A stretch of 64,000 bases of DNA from the NCBI GenBank assembly GCA_021234155.1, contig JAJEKV010000054.1, positions 4,263,962-4,327,961 of the forward strand, given 5' to 3'. How positions within the stretch are numbered: position 1 is the stretch's first letter; each line of letters opens with the position of its first letter. Shown piece by piece: positions 12,799 to 24,700 of this stretch. The position numbers were made by a program, and so were the translations under genes. The stretch is from Isoetes taiwanensis. Taxonomy: Eukaryota; Streptophyta; Lycopodiopsida; Isoetales; Isoetaceae. A model generated the notes under the pieces. The model did no database searches, was not told the origin of the DNA, and was given only the letters and a program-made list of their open reading frames with translations.

Positions 12799-15009
12799 AT
12801 GCAGGAAAAGAATGGGAGAGCAATGAAAGCCTCATTCCTAAGCATTTTGAAAGCATGCATTAATGTGGATCAGGGAAGACAGATTCATAAAGACATCATT
12901 GAGCATGGGTTTCAAGCTGACACTATTGTTTCCGGTGCCCTTATTGACATGTACGCTAGGTGCAAGAGTATGGAAGAAGCAAGCAGGGTCTTTGAAAGAA
13001 TGCCAAGACAGGATTTAAGAGTCTTATGGAGTAGGATAATTGCTGCAAATGTCCAGAACGGGGAATACTGTCTTGCACTGGAATGCTTTGAAACTATGCA
13101 ACATCAGGGCATTAAGCCATCCAAATTCACTTACCTGAGTCTTTTGAATGGATGTCGTAAGATGGGCTGCAAAGAACAGGGCAGACGTATTCATGAGCAG
13201 ATATTTGAGGATGGATGCGAGTTTGACACTCTTATAGGAAACAATCTTCTTGACTTGTATGCAAAATGGAACGGTCTGGAGGAGGCAAAGTTAGTCTTTA
13301 ATGCATTGACAAATCGAGATGTTGTCTCATGGAATACCATAATGTCAGGATATAATGAACATGGTGAGAGCCATGTTGCCCTAGATTGCTTTGAGGGCAT
13401 GAAAAGTATGGGCTTAAAGCCAAGCAAAGTCACATTTTTGGCGATTTCAAGATCATGTAGTGCCATAGGTTCTATAGAGAAGGCCAGGTACATTCATGAA
13501 CAGATTATTATGAATAAGCTCCAGTATGACATTATGATTGCGACAAACTTAGTCAATATGTATGTTAAATGCAAGAGCTTGGATGAGGCATTTAAGCTTT
13601 TTGAAAACTTACCATATCAAAATGCTGTGTCCTGGAGTGTTATGATTGCAGGATATGCCCAGCAGGGTGAAGGCTACCTTGCAATAGAATGTTTTAAAAA
13701 AATGCAAGAGGTGGGATTAAAGCCATTGATCTTTACATACATAAGCGTCATAAAGGCCTGTAGCATGATTGGTATTTTAGAGCATTGCAGATGCATTCAT
13801 GAGCAGATTCTAAAGGCTGGATTTGAACATGAGAACACAGTGGTAACTACACTCGTTGATATGTATGCCAAGTCTGGTGGCTTGAAGGAGGCATGCAAAC
13901 AATTTGACAAACTCCCAAGGCCAAACGTAGTGTCATGGAATGCCATAGTTGCAGCATATATTCTCCATGGAGAAAGCTGGATGGCTCTAGAATGTTACGA
14001 GGAAATGCAGTGTATGGGAATAAAGCCCGATGTCGTGACTTTTTCAACTATCTTAAAAGCATGTAGTAGCATAGGGATGATAGAACTTTCGAGATGCATG
14101 CATGAGCACGTGGCTGCAAATGTGCTGCAATATGATATCATTTTGTGGAATAGTCTTATTGATATCTATGTTCAGAGTGGGAGTTTAGAGGAGGCATGTA
14201 TAGTGTTCAATATTTTGCCAAATCGGGATCCTACTTCGTGGAATACAATGATTAGTGGATATAGTCACTATGGGCAGCACCTACTTGCACTAGAATGCTT
14301 TAAAAGCATGCAGCATGAGGGCGTTCATCCAGATAGTGTAACATTTCTGAGTGTCTTGAAAACATGTAGTAGTCTGGGGGCCTTACACCATGGCATTAGC
14401 ATTCATAAGCAGATCACTGAGAGTGGCCTACAATCTGATATTATTATGGGGAGTGCCATTGTTGATATGTATGCTAAGTGTGGAGAGCTGAAGGAAGCAA
14501 ACAGTATCCTGGATGAACTGCCGAACCAAAATGTCATATCATGGAGTGGAATCATCGCAGGCTATGCACAGTTTGGGGATGTCCAAATGGCTGTTCAGTC
14601 CTTTGAAACTATGCAGCAGAGTGGTGTTACACCTGATGACGTGGCATTTGTTGGTATCTTTACAGCATTTAGTCATGTTGGCTTAGTGGATGAATTCCTT
14701 TGGTATTTTAAAAGTATGAAAGCGTTCTATGGCATCATGCAAAACATCTCACATGTTGTTTGCATGGTAGATCTTTTGGGTCATGCAGGATTATTTCAAG
14801 AAGCTGAGCATATACTGATCAGTCATGCGCAACCCAATATTTGTATGTGGATAGCCTTGCTCAGTGCATGTAAATTGCATTGCAACATAAAGACGGGCAG
14901 ACGTTGTTTTAGTGCCATTATTCTGATAGATCCATATTGCACTCGGGCATATATTCTTATGGCAAATCTCTATGCTAGCACAAAATACAGGACACGTTCA
15001 CTTCTATAA
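12799..15009 (+). CDS. PLS-class pentatricopeptide repeat protein, no DYW domain
   Basis: Predicted organelle RNA-binding protein of 736 residues, intronless, as is usual for PPR genes. An in-frame TAG at 12772 precedes the ATG. The protein is a tandem array of P-L-S triplets: VSWN-type starts recur about every 100 residues, alternating with GRxIHEQIxxxG (L) and LVDMYAKCxxLxEAxxxF (S) units. An E-like block begins near residue 655 (VCMVDLLGHAG...PNICMWIALLSACK). It stops soon after AYILMANLYAS, so the end of the E block, E+ and the DYW deaminase domain are missing. Such proteins normally bind one RNA site in mitochondria or plastids for C-to-U editing, splicing or stability. I do not see a clear transit peptide; the start may be internal to a longer ancestral N terminus. 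The coding frame has no damage, unlike the nearby transposons. It could be a truncated editing factor that needs a DYW partner in trans. Confidence 0.9.
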   Translation: MQEKNGRAMKASFLSILKACINVDQGRQIHKDIIEHGFQADTIVSGALIDMYARCKSMEEASRVFERMPRQDLRVLWSRIIAANVQNGEYCLALECFETMQHQGIKPSKFTYLSLLNGCRKMGCKEQGRRIHEQIFEDGCEFDTLIGNNLLDLYAKWNGLEEAKLVFNALTNRDVVSWNTIMSGYNEHGESHVALDCFEGMKSMGLKPSKVTFLAISRSCSAIGSIEKARYIHEQIIMNKLQYDIMIATNLVNMYVKCKSLDEAFKLFENLPYQNAVSWSVMIAGYAQQGEGYLAIECFKKMQEVGLKPLIFTYISVIKACSMIGILEHCRCIHEQILKAGFEHENTVVTTLVDMYAKSGGLKEACKQFDKLPRPNVVSWNAIVAAYILHGESWMALECYEEMQCMGIKPDVVTFSTILKACSSIGMIELSRCMHEHVAANVLQYDIILWNSLIDIYVQSGSLEEACIVFNILPNRDPTSWNTMISGYSHYGQHLLALECFKSMQHEGVHPDSVTFLSVLKTCSSLGALHHGISIHKQITESGLQSDIIMGSAIVDMYAKCGELKEANSILDELPNQNVISWSGIIAGYAQFGDVQMAVQSFETMQQSGVTPDDVAFVGIFTAFSHVGLVDEFLWYFKSMKAFYGIMQNISHVVCMVDLLGHAGLFQEAEHILISHAQPNICMWIALLSACKLHCNIKTGRRCFSAIILIDPYCTRAYILMANLYASTKYRTRSLL

Positions 15010-15202
15010 TGATGTGACATATTACAACAAAAATACCTGTCCATTTGTATGAAATTTAATGCATATTTTTCATGGTAGGAAGAGCCTATCATTCTTTTAC
15101 CAACAGATTCTCTGCCAGGATGTTGGCGGAACTGCCAAGCGAAGAGTTTTGCTCAGCCATAGCTTGATCGTGCCTATGTTTTCTTGGCTGAATCGTGACT
15201 CA
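15010..15202. other. 3' flank of PPR gene
   Basis: No continuation of the PPR E+/DYW sequence was seen in any frame directly after the stop. Confidence 0.4.
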
Positions 15203-16470
15203 GTCGTCTTTTGGAGAGCCATAGTTTTGCCAGACTGCAGAAACTTGCCATGAGAGGAGCAGTCGTATGCTGCCGGGGAGCTTTTGCATTTGCCCAGTCT
15301 TCCACAATTTTCTACGGACCAAAGAATATAAAAGGGTAAGAGTATCCAGATTATTTTCTGTTAGTTTTTTGTGGGATTGCAATGGTAATCTTAGTTCTCA
15401 GTGTACATATTTGTCTGGCATAGGTGTTCTTTAGAATTCCGTGCCTTTTATTTCTAGCTTTCTCCTGTTGCACAGATAATGCTGAACAAATGTGCTATGA
15501 GGGAGTGTTTGAAGTCGCTTTGGGTTTCCAGTTATCGTTTCAATCTTTTCTCTAGAATCTTACAGCATTTGTATGACTGTTCTTACTCTCTACAATCTTA
15601 CAATGTTGGTAAAATGGTTTTACAGGAAGATGATTTGAAGCAACGCCTATGTGTTAATGGTGGCCCGAATGGTACTGACTGAAGCTTTGTCATTTCATTC
15701 ATTAGTCACATTCATTTGACATATTGGTAGATGCATTAATTTGTTGCAGATCTAGATGTTAAGTATAAAGTTGCGCATAATAGAATGTTTTATACTTTCA
15801 GGACTCCATTTGTGGCAACGTGAGATGGAAACCATTTTTAAGTCTTTGGCTAATCTGGACCAGCTATTTAGTATTAGTGGTTCTAAAGGTTAGTGCATCT
15901 TTATTTTTTCTGCAGCTCATGCAGCTATAATTGTTGTCTGACAATGGCAAAATTTTATTACTGGTTTATTTTATGCAGCTCATTAAATTGCAGTCTACAA
16001 TATTGGATCTACAGCCTTCTACAAGTATGTCCTCCTTTCCTCTCTAAAATAGATATATATTGACATTTGTATGCTTTAAAGAATGGAAACTAAGCTATAG
16101 ACATTCTTAAATTTATCAGGTTCCCATCTCAATTGGTGTGGCTACACATGCTGCAATTGTTTTATGCAAGAAGGGGAGGAAAGAAGCATGTGCGAGCAAG
16201 GAAGTAGCCTATAATTGTTTAGAATACCAGGTTAGTCGATTAGTTTTGCATGCTCTTGATTGCCAGTATAATTGGAGGGTTATGGGGCTTAGTGGTGGAG
16301 CAATTCTGGGTCGTCTACTGCTAGAAGCAGGACAGCCCCCGAGGGTAATTGCTTAACTTGCTACACAAGCTGTCTTATTTCTATACAATTCCATCTAATA
16401 ATTTGGAACTCCCAGGTTGCTGGTGCTACTTTGGGCGGGTTTCCAGTTGCATATGATATGGAATGTGTAT
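15203..16470 (+). pseudogene. row of exon-like segments, gene not recognised
   Basis: Several open segments are bounded by plausible splice sites. About 15203-15335 contains FARLQKLAMRGAVV and STIFYGPKNIKG, with donor G|GTAAGAG. 15626-15671 (EDDLKQRLCVNGGPNG) follows acceptor TTTTACAG. 15802-15888 contains REMETIFKSLANLDQLFSIS. 16120-16344 is a clean 75-codon exon starting VPISIGVATHAAIV and ending AGQPPR, with acceptor ATCAG and donor G|GTAATT. From 16416, VAGATLGGFPVAYDMECV runs into a stop. The first segment has stops just upstream, so the whole may be a dead gene or may need different exon borders. I do not recognise the family. Confidence 0.35.
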
Positions 16471-16794
16471 AGCATGAGATAAATTGCTACTGCGACTTCA
16501 GTGGTTCGAGTTTGGGCATTCATCATGGGATGAAACTGGCTTAATGCCATATAAGCTGATTCCAAGAATATTATCATAGTTGTGACAGGGTTGTCTATGC
16601 CGAGTCTTTTTACTCTTTTTTGATTAATTTGGGTTGGTTTATCCAGGCAGCGTTTTACTGAGGAGAATATGGGAAATGGGACCTGGTTGAAATTGCTGGC
16701 TTCAAATGGTAGGGATGGTGCGTGAATTTGAAGATGAGATTTGGTGCTTTTCTTATGTCTTTCTTTTTCATTTTGTTCCTTTTCTTGGAGAGGT

Positions 16795-16968
16795 CTTAAT
16801 GTTGTTTCTATTGGCAATTTGACTGGGAGGACGACTCACCTCCTTACATTCCTCAAAAAAATTGTTATTTATGAATTACATACCCGTGGATTTACCCAAC
16901 ATTTTTCTAGTAAAGTTGCTCATCCTGGAACATATCTTGGGATGGTGGAAAAGTTTTCCATTTGAAGG
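16795..16968 (+). pseudogene. isoamylase-type starch debranching enzyme exon, broken
   Basis: Fragment of a GH13 isoamylase, the plastid enzyme that trims alpha-1,6 branches of starch or glycogen. One frame reads FDWEDDSPPYIPQ. After a run of seven A the next frame reads IVIYELHTRGFTQHFSSKV, then AHPGTYLGMVEKF. This matches the family block FDWEGDxPLxYPxxDLVIYEMHVRGFT...HPGTYLGLVEKLDHLK. A second shift gives HLK just before a GTTAGG donor. So it is one exon with two frameshifts. No other isoamylase exon was found nearby. Confidence 0.8.
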
Positions 16969-19900
16969 TTAGGCTCTGCATCAACAACGCTGCATGTGAA
17001 TGTCTAATAATGCATTATAGGCTATGAATTTCTTATGGATCAAAGGGAGGTTCAGCAGGTGGGCTATAGCATCTCATCATAACAAAATTGCTATCTGCAT
17101 GTACAATCAAATTGAGCAAGTCTATATGCATTAGCATTGTTTACGAATTTAAGACTAACAAGATTCTGTAAACGGTAGCCAGAATCACATTAGGCGGAGT
17201 TTATTCTACATCATAGTTTTGACAATAAATATGAAAGCATCTCATTATTGTGGTAGAAAGAACTTTCAAATGTACAAACAAAGCTACACAAATCCAAAAG
17301 TGTAGAATTTAGATCAGATATTAAAAATATTTACGTTGATTATACTTGCTAGAAAAAACACATTTATCTTAAGAGGCATGTATAGTGCAGTTACTAGAAA
17401 TTTGAAGTGGAATTTATAGCTCACCTTGCCCTATGTTTAAATTTAGTGTAAAGCACATTCCAATCACGAAGTCCAAATCCTATGTTATTAGTTGCGTTGC
17501 TGGAAACTTACATAACATAAACCAAAGCTAATTAATAAAGTGCTATGCCACTTACAAAACAGCAAATTGACCAAACAGGTCAAGTACCAAGCCTTAAATA
17601 TCCAATAACTTGCATTTTCTAAATATGTTTCAAATACACAACATACCGTAGGCATAATTTCCATCAAGTGACATAGAAGTTGTATTTTTAATGCATGCCA
17701 AACTTGGCTCTAGACTCAAAGGTTGTAAAAGCAACTGCAGCTCACCACAATGAGGGAACTATTTCACCTAGCAAAAGTTCGGAATGTAGCATTACCATAT
17801 GCTGAAGAATAAAGTCCCTCAAATTAAGCTTTCACTGCTCTCCAAATCCAAACTTCAAACACATGGCATGAAATTGCTTGATTTTGGATTTGTATATTCT
17901 ACTTCTGGGGCTATCCTACAATCGACTTTTTTCTCCAATGCTGATATGCAACCTCATGAAGGGAAAATGTCCAATCTTTGGTGATGTTTGACCCATGGGC
18001 ATCATCATTGCACAACTCAGTTTGTCAGTAAGAAGCAAACAATATTTTTCATAGTTGATACGCCACTAATGTACCAATTTAAGCATGAGTTCTTCATGGG
18101 GGAGGATATGTAATGAAAATAATAGCTTTATCAAGCTATCTATATGCAAATATCCAAATGGCCTACTATCTATAGGTCTTAGTAGGTTTAGACTTTGCGG
18201 CAAGCTCATATTATTGTAACAATCCTGGCATCAAAAAATTAAATGAAATTGTTGCATTCATGCCTTGTATTTGTACAAAGCAAGATATGTGCATTCTTAG
18301 TTCAACTCACGCGTAGTGTACACATGATGGAGGCTCTTCAGTGACTAACTTATTTTTAAAATCAACTACTAAATGCTCAATAGATGTGAAGTCTGGTTGG
18401 TATTGTCTTTTAGTTCGACTATCCTCTCATTAATCAAGAACTTAAATTCATAGGCTTAATCATTAAAAAATTGCAAATATCTCTTCTCCATGCATTAAGC
18501 CACAAAGGCTTTGAGGTAATAGCAGATGACTTACACGATGTGTTGTTCTAAGCATATACAATCGTGATAGAAATATGTTCTTGGAATATCCTTAGTTGAT
18601 GCTTGCTCCTAGAAATGCCTAGGGCTCCTAGAGGCTGCATTCTATCTAGGGAGGCTCCTCATCATGATGTGGCTGATTGTGAAGGAGCTCCCTCTTCGCC
18701 TACTTTCTCTTCTTTCTTTCTGCTTTGTTACAGTTAATCTTTTGCCTTGCCCTTTGCAGATTTTCTTACAACAATAGGAATCACAGTGTAAGCTGCCAAA
18801 ACTTGGCCATGGAGGTTTTGCCATAGTGCCAGAAACTGAGAATTCCATGGAATCCAACCTCCAACTCGGCTTTTGAAGGATTTTTCAGGGCTTGCTTCTG
18901 TTATATTAGACTCTTTGACTCTTCCCAGGAGTTTTCCATCAGGACTTGCATATTGGGCGACCGCATATATCACAAAAACCAAAATTTATAGGCAACATGG
19001 CAAGGTGGATCAGAGCTAACACACCCAACTCCATAGTTTGTCAATTCCAGCTTCCAGCTCTTCAACTACTCTGCATTTCTACTTCAATTGTTTGGACAAA
19101 ATCCGAAAGACTATTCTTGAATTTTTTAGCATATTTCTGGAGGTTGGTTTTTTTTATAGTCGTAAACCCTGCCCTTTTTAAGACAAGAAGGATCTCTAGA
19201 TTACAAAGCTTTATTGGTGAGAAATAACAAAGGACTAAAATTCCAAGACCAGGAGAGCTTAAGATAGATCCTAATTCAGTTGTTAAACATTGTTCTAGCT
19301 TCTTGACAGATTAGATTTTGGAGCTAAAATGGCAAGCATGGCATAAATTAGAGCAAGAAAGATTGAGAACATTCCAAGTTGTTTCTACACATATATGGTA
19401 CCATATCACTAAGGCAAGAGGATTGGCAGATGATGTCATAACAAAATTGATCTTTTCTTTAAGCTGTAGGATAGTTTTGGTGGATTATCTGATTCCTATT
19501 TTGGAAATGCAGTAGCTCCACTATTGAGCAAATTGAAAGCAAAAAATATGTACAAAGTCATTTACATAGATCTCGATCCTGAAAATGTCCTAATATGCGA
19601 GGACTAACATGTAATGTTAATATATTTCAATTTATTTGGAATATGTGTCTCCATCTCTACTAAAATCAACAAAACGTGCACAAGTTGTACCTGATAAAAC
19701 TTGAATCTACGTGTTTAAATCTAGGAAGGAACACAGACGAGTCAAATTCTATTCAAAGCTTTGCATTGCACAAGCATCTTCAAAAAGGCAAATTAATTCT
19801 TCTTATCAACTAATGCAAAAACTAGCGGCAAGACAATTGGTGGGCACTGCAAATTTTCATTTTTGAGGTGTTATATATGGCAAAATTGGAAGGACAACCC

Positions 19901-20170
19901 ATTGTAACCACTCAACCACTATAATTTTCTACAAAGATTGATGGCAGAGATAGGATAATTATGTTGCCAAACAGAATATTTTGGAAGGACAACAATGTAT
20001 TATTTGAACATTCCAACTATATCATAGAAACAAAACACGCAACAGATCTGAAATTATAATTTTAAATTGAATAAGCATAAAAATGATTGGGGGTTCTAAG
20101 GGAGAAAATGATACGATGGGATAGACAACGGTCCTATGCCATTGATGTACAAGAGGAGTAGGATCACATA
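16969..20170. other. intergenic, nothing firmly recognised
   Basis: AT-rich sequence. One frame at about 19470-19600 reads YFGNAVAPLLSKLKAKNMYKVIYIDLDPENVL-like text interrupted upstream by stops; it looks protein-derived but I cannot name it. No transposon ends were seen. Confidence 0.4.
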
Positions 20171-20304
20171 AAGGGTAGAAAAATGTCTCCCTTATCAACT
20201 ATGTAAAGGTATTAGGAGTTTGGTTAGAGGACTCTTCAAGGGTAGAAAAATGTCTCCCTTATCAAGTATGTAAAGGTATTAGGAGTTTGGTTAGAGGACT
20301 CTTC
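20171..20304. repeat. 67-bp tandem duplication at LINE insertion site
   Basis: AAGGGTAGAAAAATGTCTCC...GACTCTTC is present at 20171-20237 and again at 20238-20304. The second copy's last seven bases are the 5' target-site duplication of the LINE that follows. Confidence 0.85.
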
Positions 20305-20325
20305 CACGGAGGACCTCCGTGGAAG
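20301..20325. repeat. 25-bp palindrome at LINE 5' end
   Basis: CTTCCACGGAGG and CCTCCGTGGAAG are exact reverse complements separated by one base. The first four bases belong to the target-site duplication, so the hairpin straddles the insertion boundary. Confidence 0.8.
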
Positions 20326-20449
20326 AGTATGAGCCCACAGGCTAGGGTTTTGGCGCCGGTTCAGTCTGAGATATCTCCCTCCTCGGGTGTCTGTTTCCCG
20401 CGATTCTTGGTGCGTTGGAAAGCCTGTGCAGTGAGCTTTCCAACGGTGT

Positions 20450-21574
20450 ATGGCATCAGGTAGTTTTCGTGCTGCTTCAGTCCCGGAATTGGGATCCTCT
20501 ATTTCGGCCTCCATGGTCACCTCCGCCGGTATGCATTCTTGCTCGCAAGTTTCTGCCTCTTTGGCCTCTCCAGTGCTGCCTCCTAATTCTCATCTCAATC
20601 CACTTGCATATGCCCCTGCCTCTATGGATTTGCAATTGTTTAAAAGAGCTGCAGGGTCTGAAGATAGAATGGATGTTCAATTGCCTTCTGATAACGTGTT
20701 CTATGAAGCAGAGGTGTGTTCTAGTGCCTTCACTCAGGCTGGTGTCTCGGTTGTGGAGATAGATCATAGCGTCCACTTGCAAAGTCTGCACAATCTAATG
20801 TCCCATGCGGTGGTATGTCATTTCACTGGTCAGTTCCTTGATCTCAAGAGGATGGGATTTTGGTTGAAACAACATCTGCAAAAGTTGGGATTGCCTCCGC
20901 ACGAGTCCCTGAAAGTTTTGGATAGTGTTGATAAACTAGTGGAGCGTGGAGTGGATCCTTTGTGGGGACATTATCTCTTGTATCAGGTATACACCCCTGG
21001 ATTTCTTCCTAATAAGTCTGATGCACGTCGTATGCCCTGCTGGTTTGCATTGGAGGACTTCCCAATTGAGTTGCAGGTTCCAGACGTCTTGATCTCCATT
21101 GCCAATGGATTAGGGTTGCACCTTGCTCATTCGATTACCAATGGTCCTCGTATTTGTATTTCCCTTCCTGCTGAGGCTTCCCTCCCCAAGTCTGTGGTCG
21201 TTAAAAGTGGTCCACTCTTTTTTAAATATAAATTATCTTTGCTTAACGGCCTAGAGCTTGCCAATATGTTTCGTGATGTTGAGGCCTTCTCTGCTTATCG
21301 TGTGCACAGACCCTCCATTCCCATCCCTCCTCCTGCTTCTGTCTCCCCTACTTCTACTTCCCCATCGCCATCCCTACTCCGGCCCAAGACTTTTTTTGTC
21401 CTTGCCATCACCTCTTCTTCGTCTTCTACCCTAGCCATTGGCACCCTCCCCGTAGCCCATAATTGTCTTCCTTCTGACCAGCAAGAGAGGCTGGACATGA
21501 TTGCCCGCAAGCAAGAGCGCATTGAAGAAGAATGGTCCATTGCCCGCATGAAAAAGCCGCCGGAGGAGGAATAA
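20450..21574 (+). CDS. LINE ORF1, DUF4283-like nucleic-acid-binding protein
   Basis: An open frame of 374 residues. Residues about 120-240 follow the plant LINE ORF1 domain DUF4283: VVCHFTGQFLDLKRMGFWL, LYQVYTPGFLP, RMPCWFALEDFPIEL and VLISIANGLGLHL correspond to the FxG, W-x-P-x-F, PxWVxLxxLP and iAxxiGxxL blocks. A Ser/Pro/Thr-rich stretch follows at about 285-345, and the C terminus is a short charged helix (QQERLDMIARKQERIEEEW). I do not see the CCHC knuckle often found after this domain. The protein would coat LINE RNA. The frame is intact from the first ATG of the element. Confidence 0.85.
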   Translation: MASGSFRAASVPELGSSISASMVTSAGMHSCSQVSASLASPVLPPNSHLNPLAYAPASMDLQLFKRAAGSEDRMDVQLPSDNVFYEAEVCSSAFTQAGVSVVEIDHSVHLQSLHNLMSHAVVCHFTGQFLDLKRMGFWLKQHLQKLGLPPHESLKVLDSVDKLVERGVDPLWGHYLLYQVYTPGFLPNKSDARRMPCWFALEDFPIELQVPDVLISIANGLGLHLAHSITNGPRICISLPAEASLPKSVVVKSGPLFFKYKLSLLNGLELANMFRDVEAFSAYRVHRPSIPIPPPASVSPTSTSPSPSLLRPKTFFVLAITSSSSSTLAIGTLPVAHNCLPSDQQERLDMIARKQERIEEEWSIARMKKPPEEE

Positions 21575-21739
21575 GCCAAGCACCACGACCTTATACGCAT
21601 CTGCTTCCCCTAACCCCTTGAGCCAACTCTCCTCACCATTTGTCACTCACTACGCCAATAGCATCAGCCACATTGGGCTGATCAAGTGGAGAATGAGTCT
21701 CATATACAAGTTGATATGAACTTAGAACATCCTCCACAT

Positions 21740-24700
21740 CCACACGATCAATGAAGTTAATCTCCGGAATGTGCGGGGGTTGCCTCCTCCCCTACTAAAA
21801 GGAGCAGTTGTCCATGGCCCGACTAGGTGGGACTCAGATTTCATTTGTTTGCAAGAGCATAAATGCAAAAAGAGGATGCCTACAAAGTTGCTCAAGTAAT
21901 CAATAGGCGGTACAATGTTTCGGTGGCGACGCAGACTTCGCAAAAGGCGGGTGTTCTTACAAAGATGGAGGAGGACTATTCCAGTTGTCATTTACTCGGG
22001 TTGATGTGATTTGGTAGGTGGATCATAGTCAAGTGGTTTGATAAAGGGCAAGAGTGGGGATTGGTTAATGTGTATGCGCATAATCAACCACGTCAGAGAG
22101 GCGCATTGTGGGCTTCTTTGCGTTCCAAATTACTGAAGTTAGGCTCCCCTGTTGCATGGATCATGGTGGGTGATTTTAACATGGTTGAGCTTGAGCAAGA
22201 CAGATGTGGCAGAGGTGTAGAGATTGTGTAGAGCTTTGAACGGGAGCAATGGCACCGCTTAATGCAAGATTGTGGCTTCATAGAAGTTGAGGGTCCCTCA
22301 AGTTTTACTTGGTGTAATGGCTGGTTGGGTGGTGGTAGAGCATATGCAAGACATGATAGAGGCTACTATAATGCTTTGGTAGCAACCCCGTTGCCTACTT
22401 TTCATCGTGGAGAACCCGTTGAATATCGCGATTTACGACCATAATCCACGTATTTCTCTTGCTCACATACGTGGTGCATTTGCCTCTAAGACATAGTTCA
22501 AAGTTAATACATTTTTCTTGAAGGATGATGATTTTGTGGCGGTGTGAGACAGTGTGGCTCACTTCTTTTCTCTCTCGACAGGGGGCATAAAGGTATTGTT
22601 GATGCTCTCGCCATCGTGGAAGTCTTTTGCTAAAGGTTGGGGTCGTGGAACGGGCTAGGCGGGCGCTAACCGGAGTCTTCACGGGCTCTTTATCGACAAC
22701 TTGAGGCATGCAGTCTGTTGCCCCATCGGATGGTCATGTGGAGAAGCAAATTTTGTGTAGCATTCGGCCAGATGGAATCGAACATGTGCACTTTGCTCGC
22801 ATTAAAGCCGGGTTGCAATGGTTCAAGGAGGGAGACCAAAGGTACGTGTTTTTTTCGAGCTGTCAAAACAAGAAAGCTAGTTGCATCTCTTGGGCCTCCG
22901 CAGATTCGGGATGGACGTTGTTGTTTCCAGATCCAAAAGAGCTTAGGGGCTTTTGCATAATCACTTTTCAGCTTTCTTCCTTTGCTCGCCGTCTTCCCTT
23001 TTCCAGATTTTCAAGTGGCCTTGCTTGCTAAGGTTCATCCTATAGTCACCAATGAGCAAAGGGCCACTTTAGAGGTCGAGATCAGGAATGATTTAGCCGA
23101 GGCCACATTTTTTCTCTCAAGAGGGGCAAGTGTCCGTGTCTTGATGGTATTCCAAGTGGACTTTTTCCGGGAGTATTGGGATTGGCTTGGTGCGGATGTG
23201 TATGATGCTTTCGGGGATTTTTAAAAGATGTAAGCACTGGACAAAATCCTCAACTCGTTGCATCTCCCTTATTCCAAAATGTAAGGATCCCTCTTCCATT
23301 TCAGATTGGCGCCCCATTACTTTGTTGTCCTCGATGTACAAGATCTTTGCTAAAGCTTTTGCTCGAAGCTTTGTGGCGTGCTTATTGAGTCCATCTCTTC
23401 CACGCAATGGTTTACGTGTATCTTGAATAATGTAGCAGCAAAGATATGAGGGTCTCTATTGGGCTAGGATGCATGGTTACCCCATTGTATACTTGAATTT
23501 GGATTTTGCAAAAGCATATGATAGTGTTGGTGGAGTTTCACGGAGCGAGTGCCTTTTACGCCTTGGTTTTGGTGCCCGGGATTAAAGCGGATGTTATGAA
23601 ACTTCATTATTACGCTTCGTTCTTGATTCTTTTTCAAGGAGAACCATCAACATTTTTAAGGTGGGGCGTGGCATTCGCCAGTATTGTCCTTTGGCACCGG
23701 GCCGCTCTTTACAATTGTGGCGTAGGTTCTTTCTCGTGTATTCTCTCTGCGCTGCGGTGTGAAGGCATCCCGCATGGTCTTCCCATGAATAATGGTTCAC
23801 AAGAGATCTGTGAATCGTATGCGGATGACACTTTCTTGTTCTTAATGGCTGATGAGCGAATTTGCAAAATGCCATTTCCTTGTTGGATGATTTCTCTTTG
23901 GCTACGGTATCTTTGTGGGGTGGCAAGCGTAATCGCGCCCCGGTGGCCCTAGACTCTCCAAAGGTGCCCTCTTACGTGGTTGCATTTCCATGGAAGGTTC
24001 TTCCTCATGGGAAGGCAACTAAGCTTCTAGGCATTTCGGTTGGTATACACCTCTCATCCGAGATGCATGGGATGACATTATTAAGGGGTTGGAAAGGCAT
24101 TTGTTACGGTGGTCCACGGCTAAGTTATCCATGGTTGGGCCGTAATAGCGGGCAAAGTCAGTTCCGAAAGTGGTACACATGTCTACATGGCATCCATCTT
24201 GCCGCACCGCGGACAAAGATGCGGCTCATTGTTCTTGTCGGGGAACTTCATCCGGGGTGGCAATCAAGAAGGAGCCGATGTTAAAATTAGTTGGGCCGAA
24301 GTGCATTATGCCTAAACTTTGTGGGGGGTGGGGATGATTCACTTTCTTCTCGAGCAAGGTGCTGATCTCTAAGTTCATATGGCGGATTCTCAATAATGCC
24401 GATAATTCTCAGTCTGCGTCTCATTCACCGGTCTTTCTGAGAGGTGCATTTCCTTTGGCTCTCCATCCATTAAGCCTCTCCTCCCATGGGCATTATTCTA
24501 TCCACTTTCTCCATATCCTAATGCATCTCCTTTCCTCAAGGGGTTGCTAAATGCTTTGGGAGACCGTCGCGACTTTGTTTCGGTTCCATCCAATGGCCCA
24601 CACAGATCCTACAGCCAGTTGCTGGTGGATCCCTTTGGGTGACGGTCAGGCAGATTGTCCCCTGGTATCTTCTGTCCATCCATTGACGCAACGTTGGTGG

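Noticed and set aside
18642..18982. Minus-strand open frames
   Set aside because: No recognisable domain or splice context.
23117..23926. Minus-strand ORFs across the LINE
   Set aside because: Shadows of the reverse transcriptase on the plus strand.
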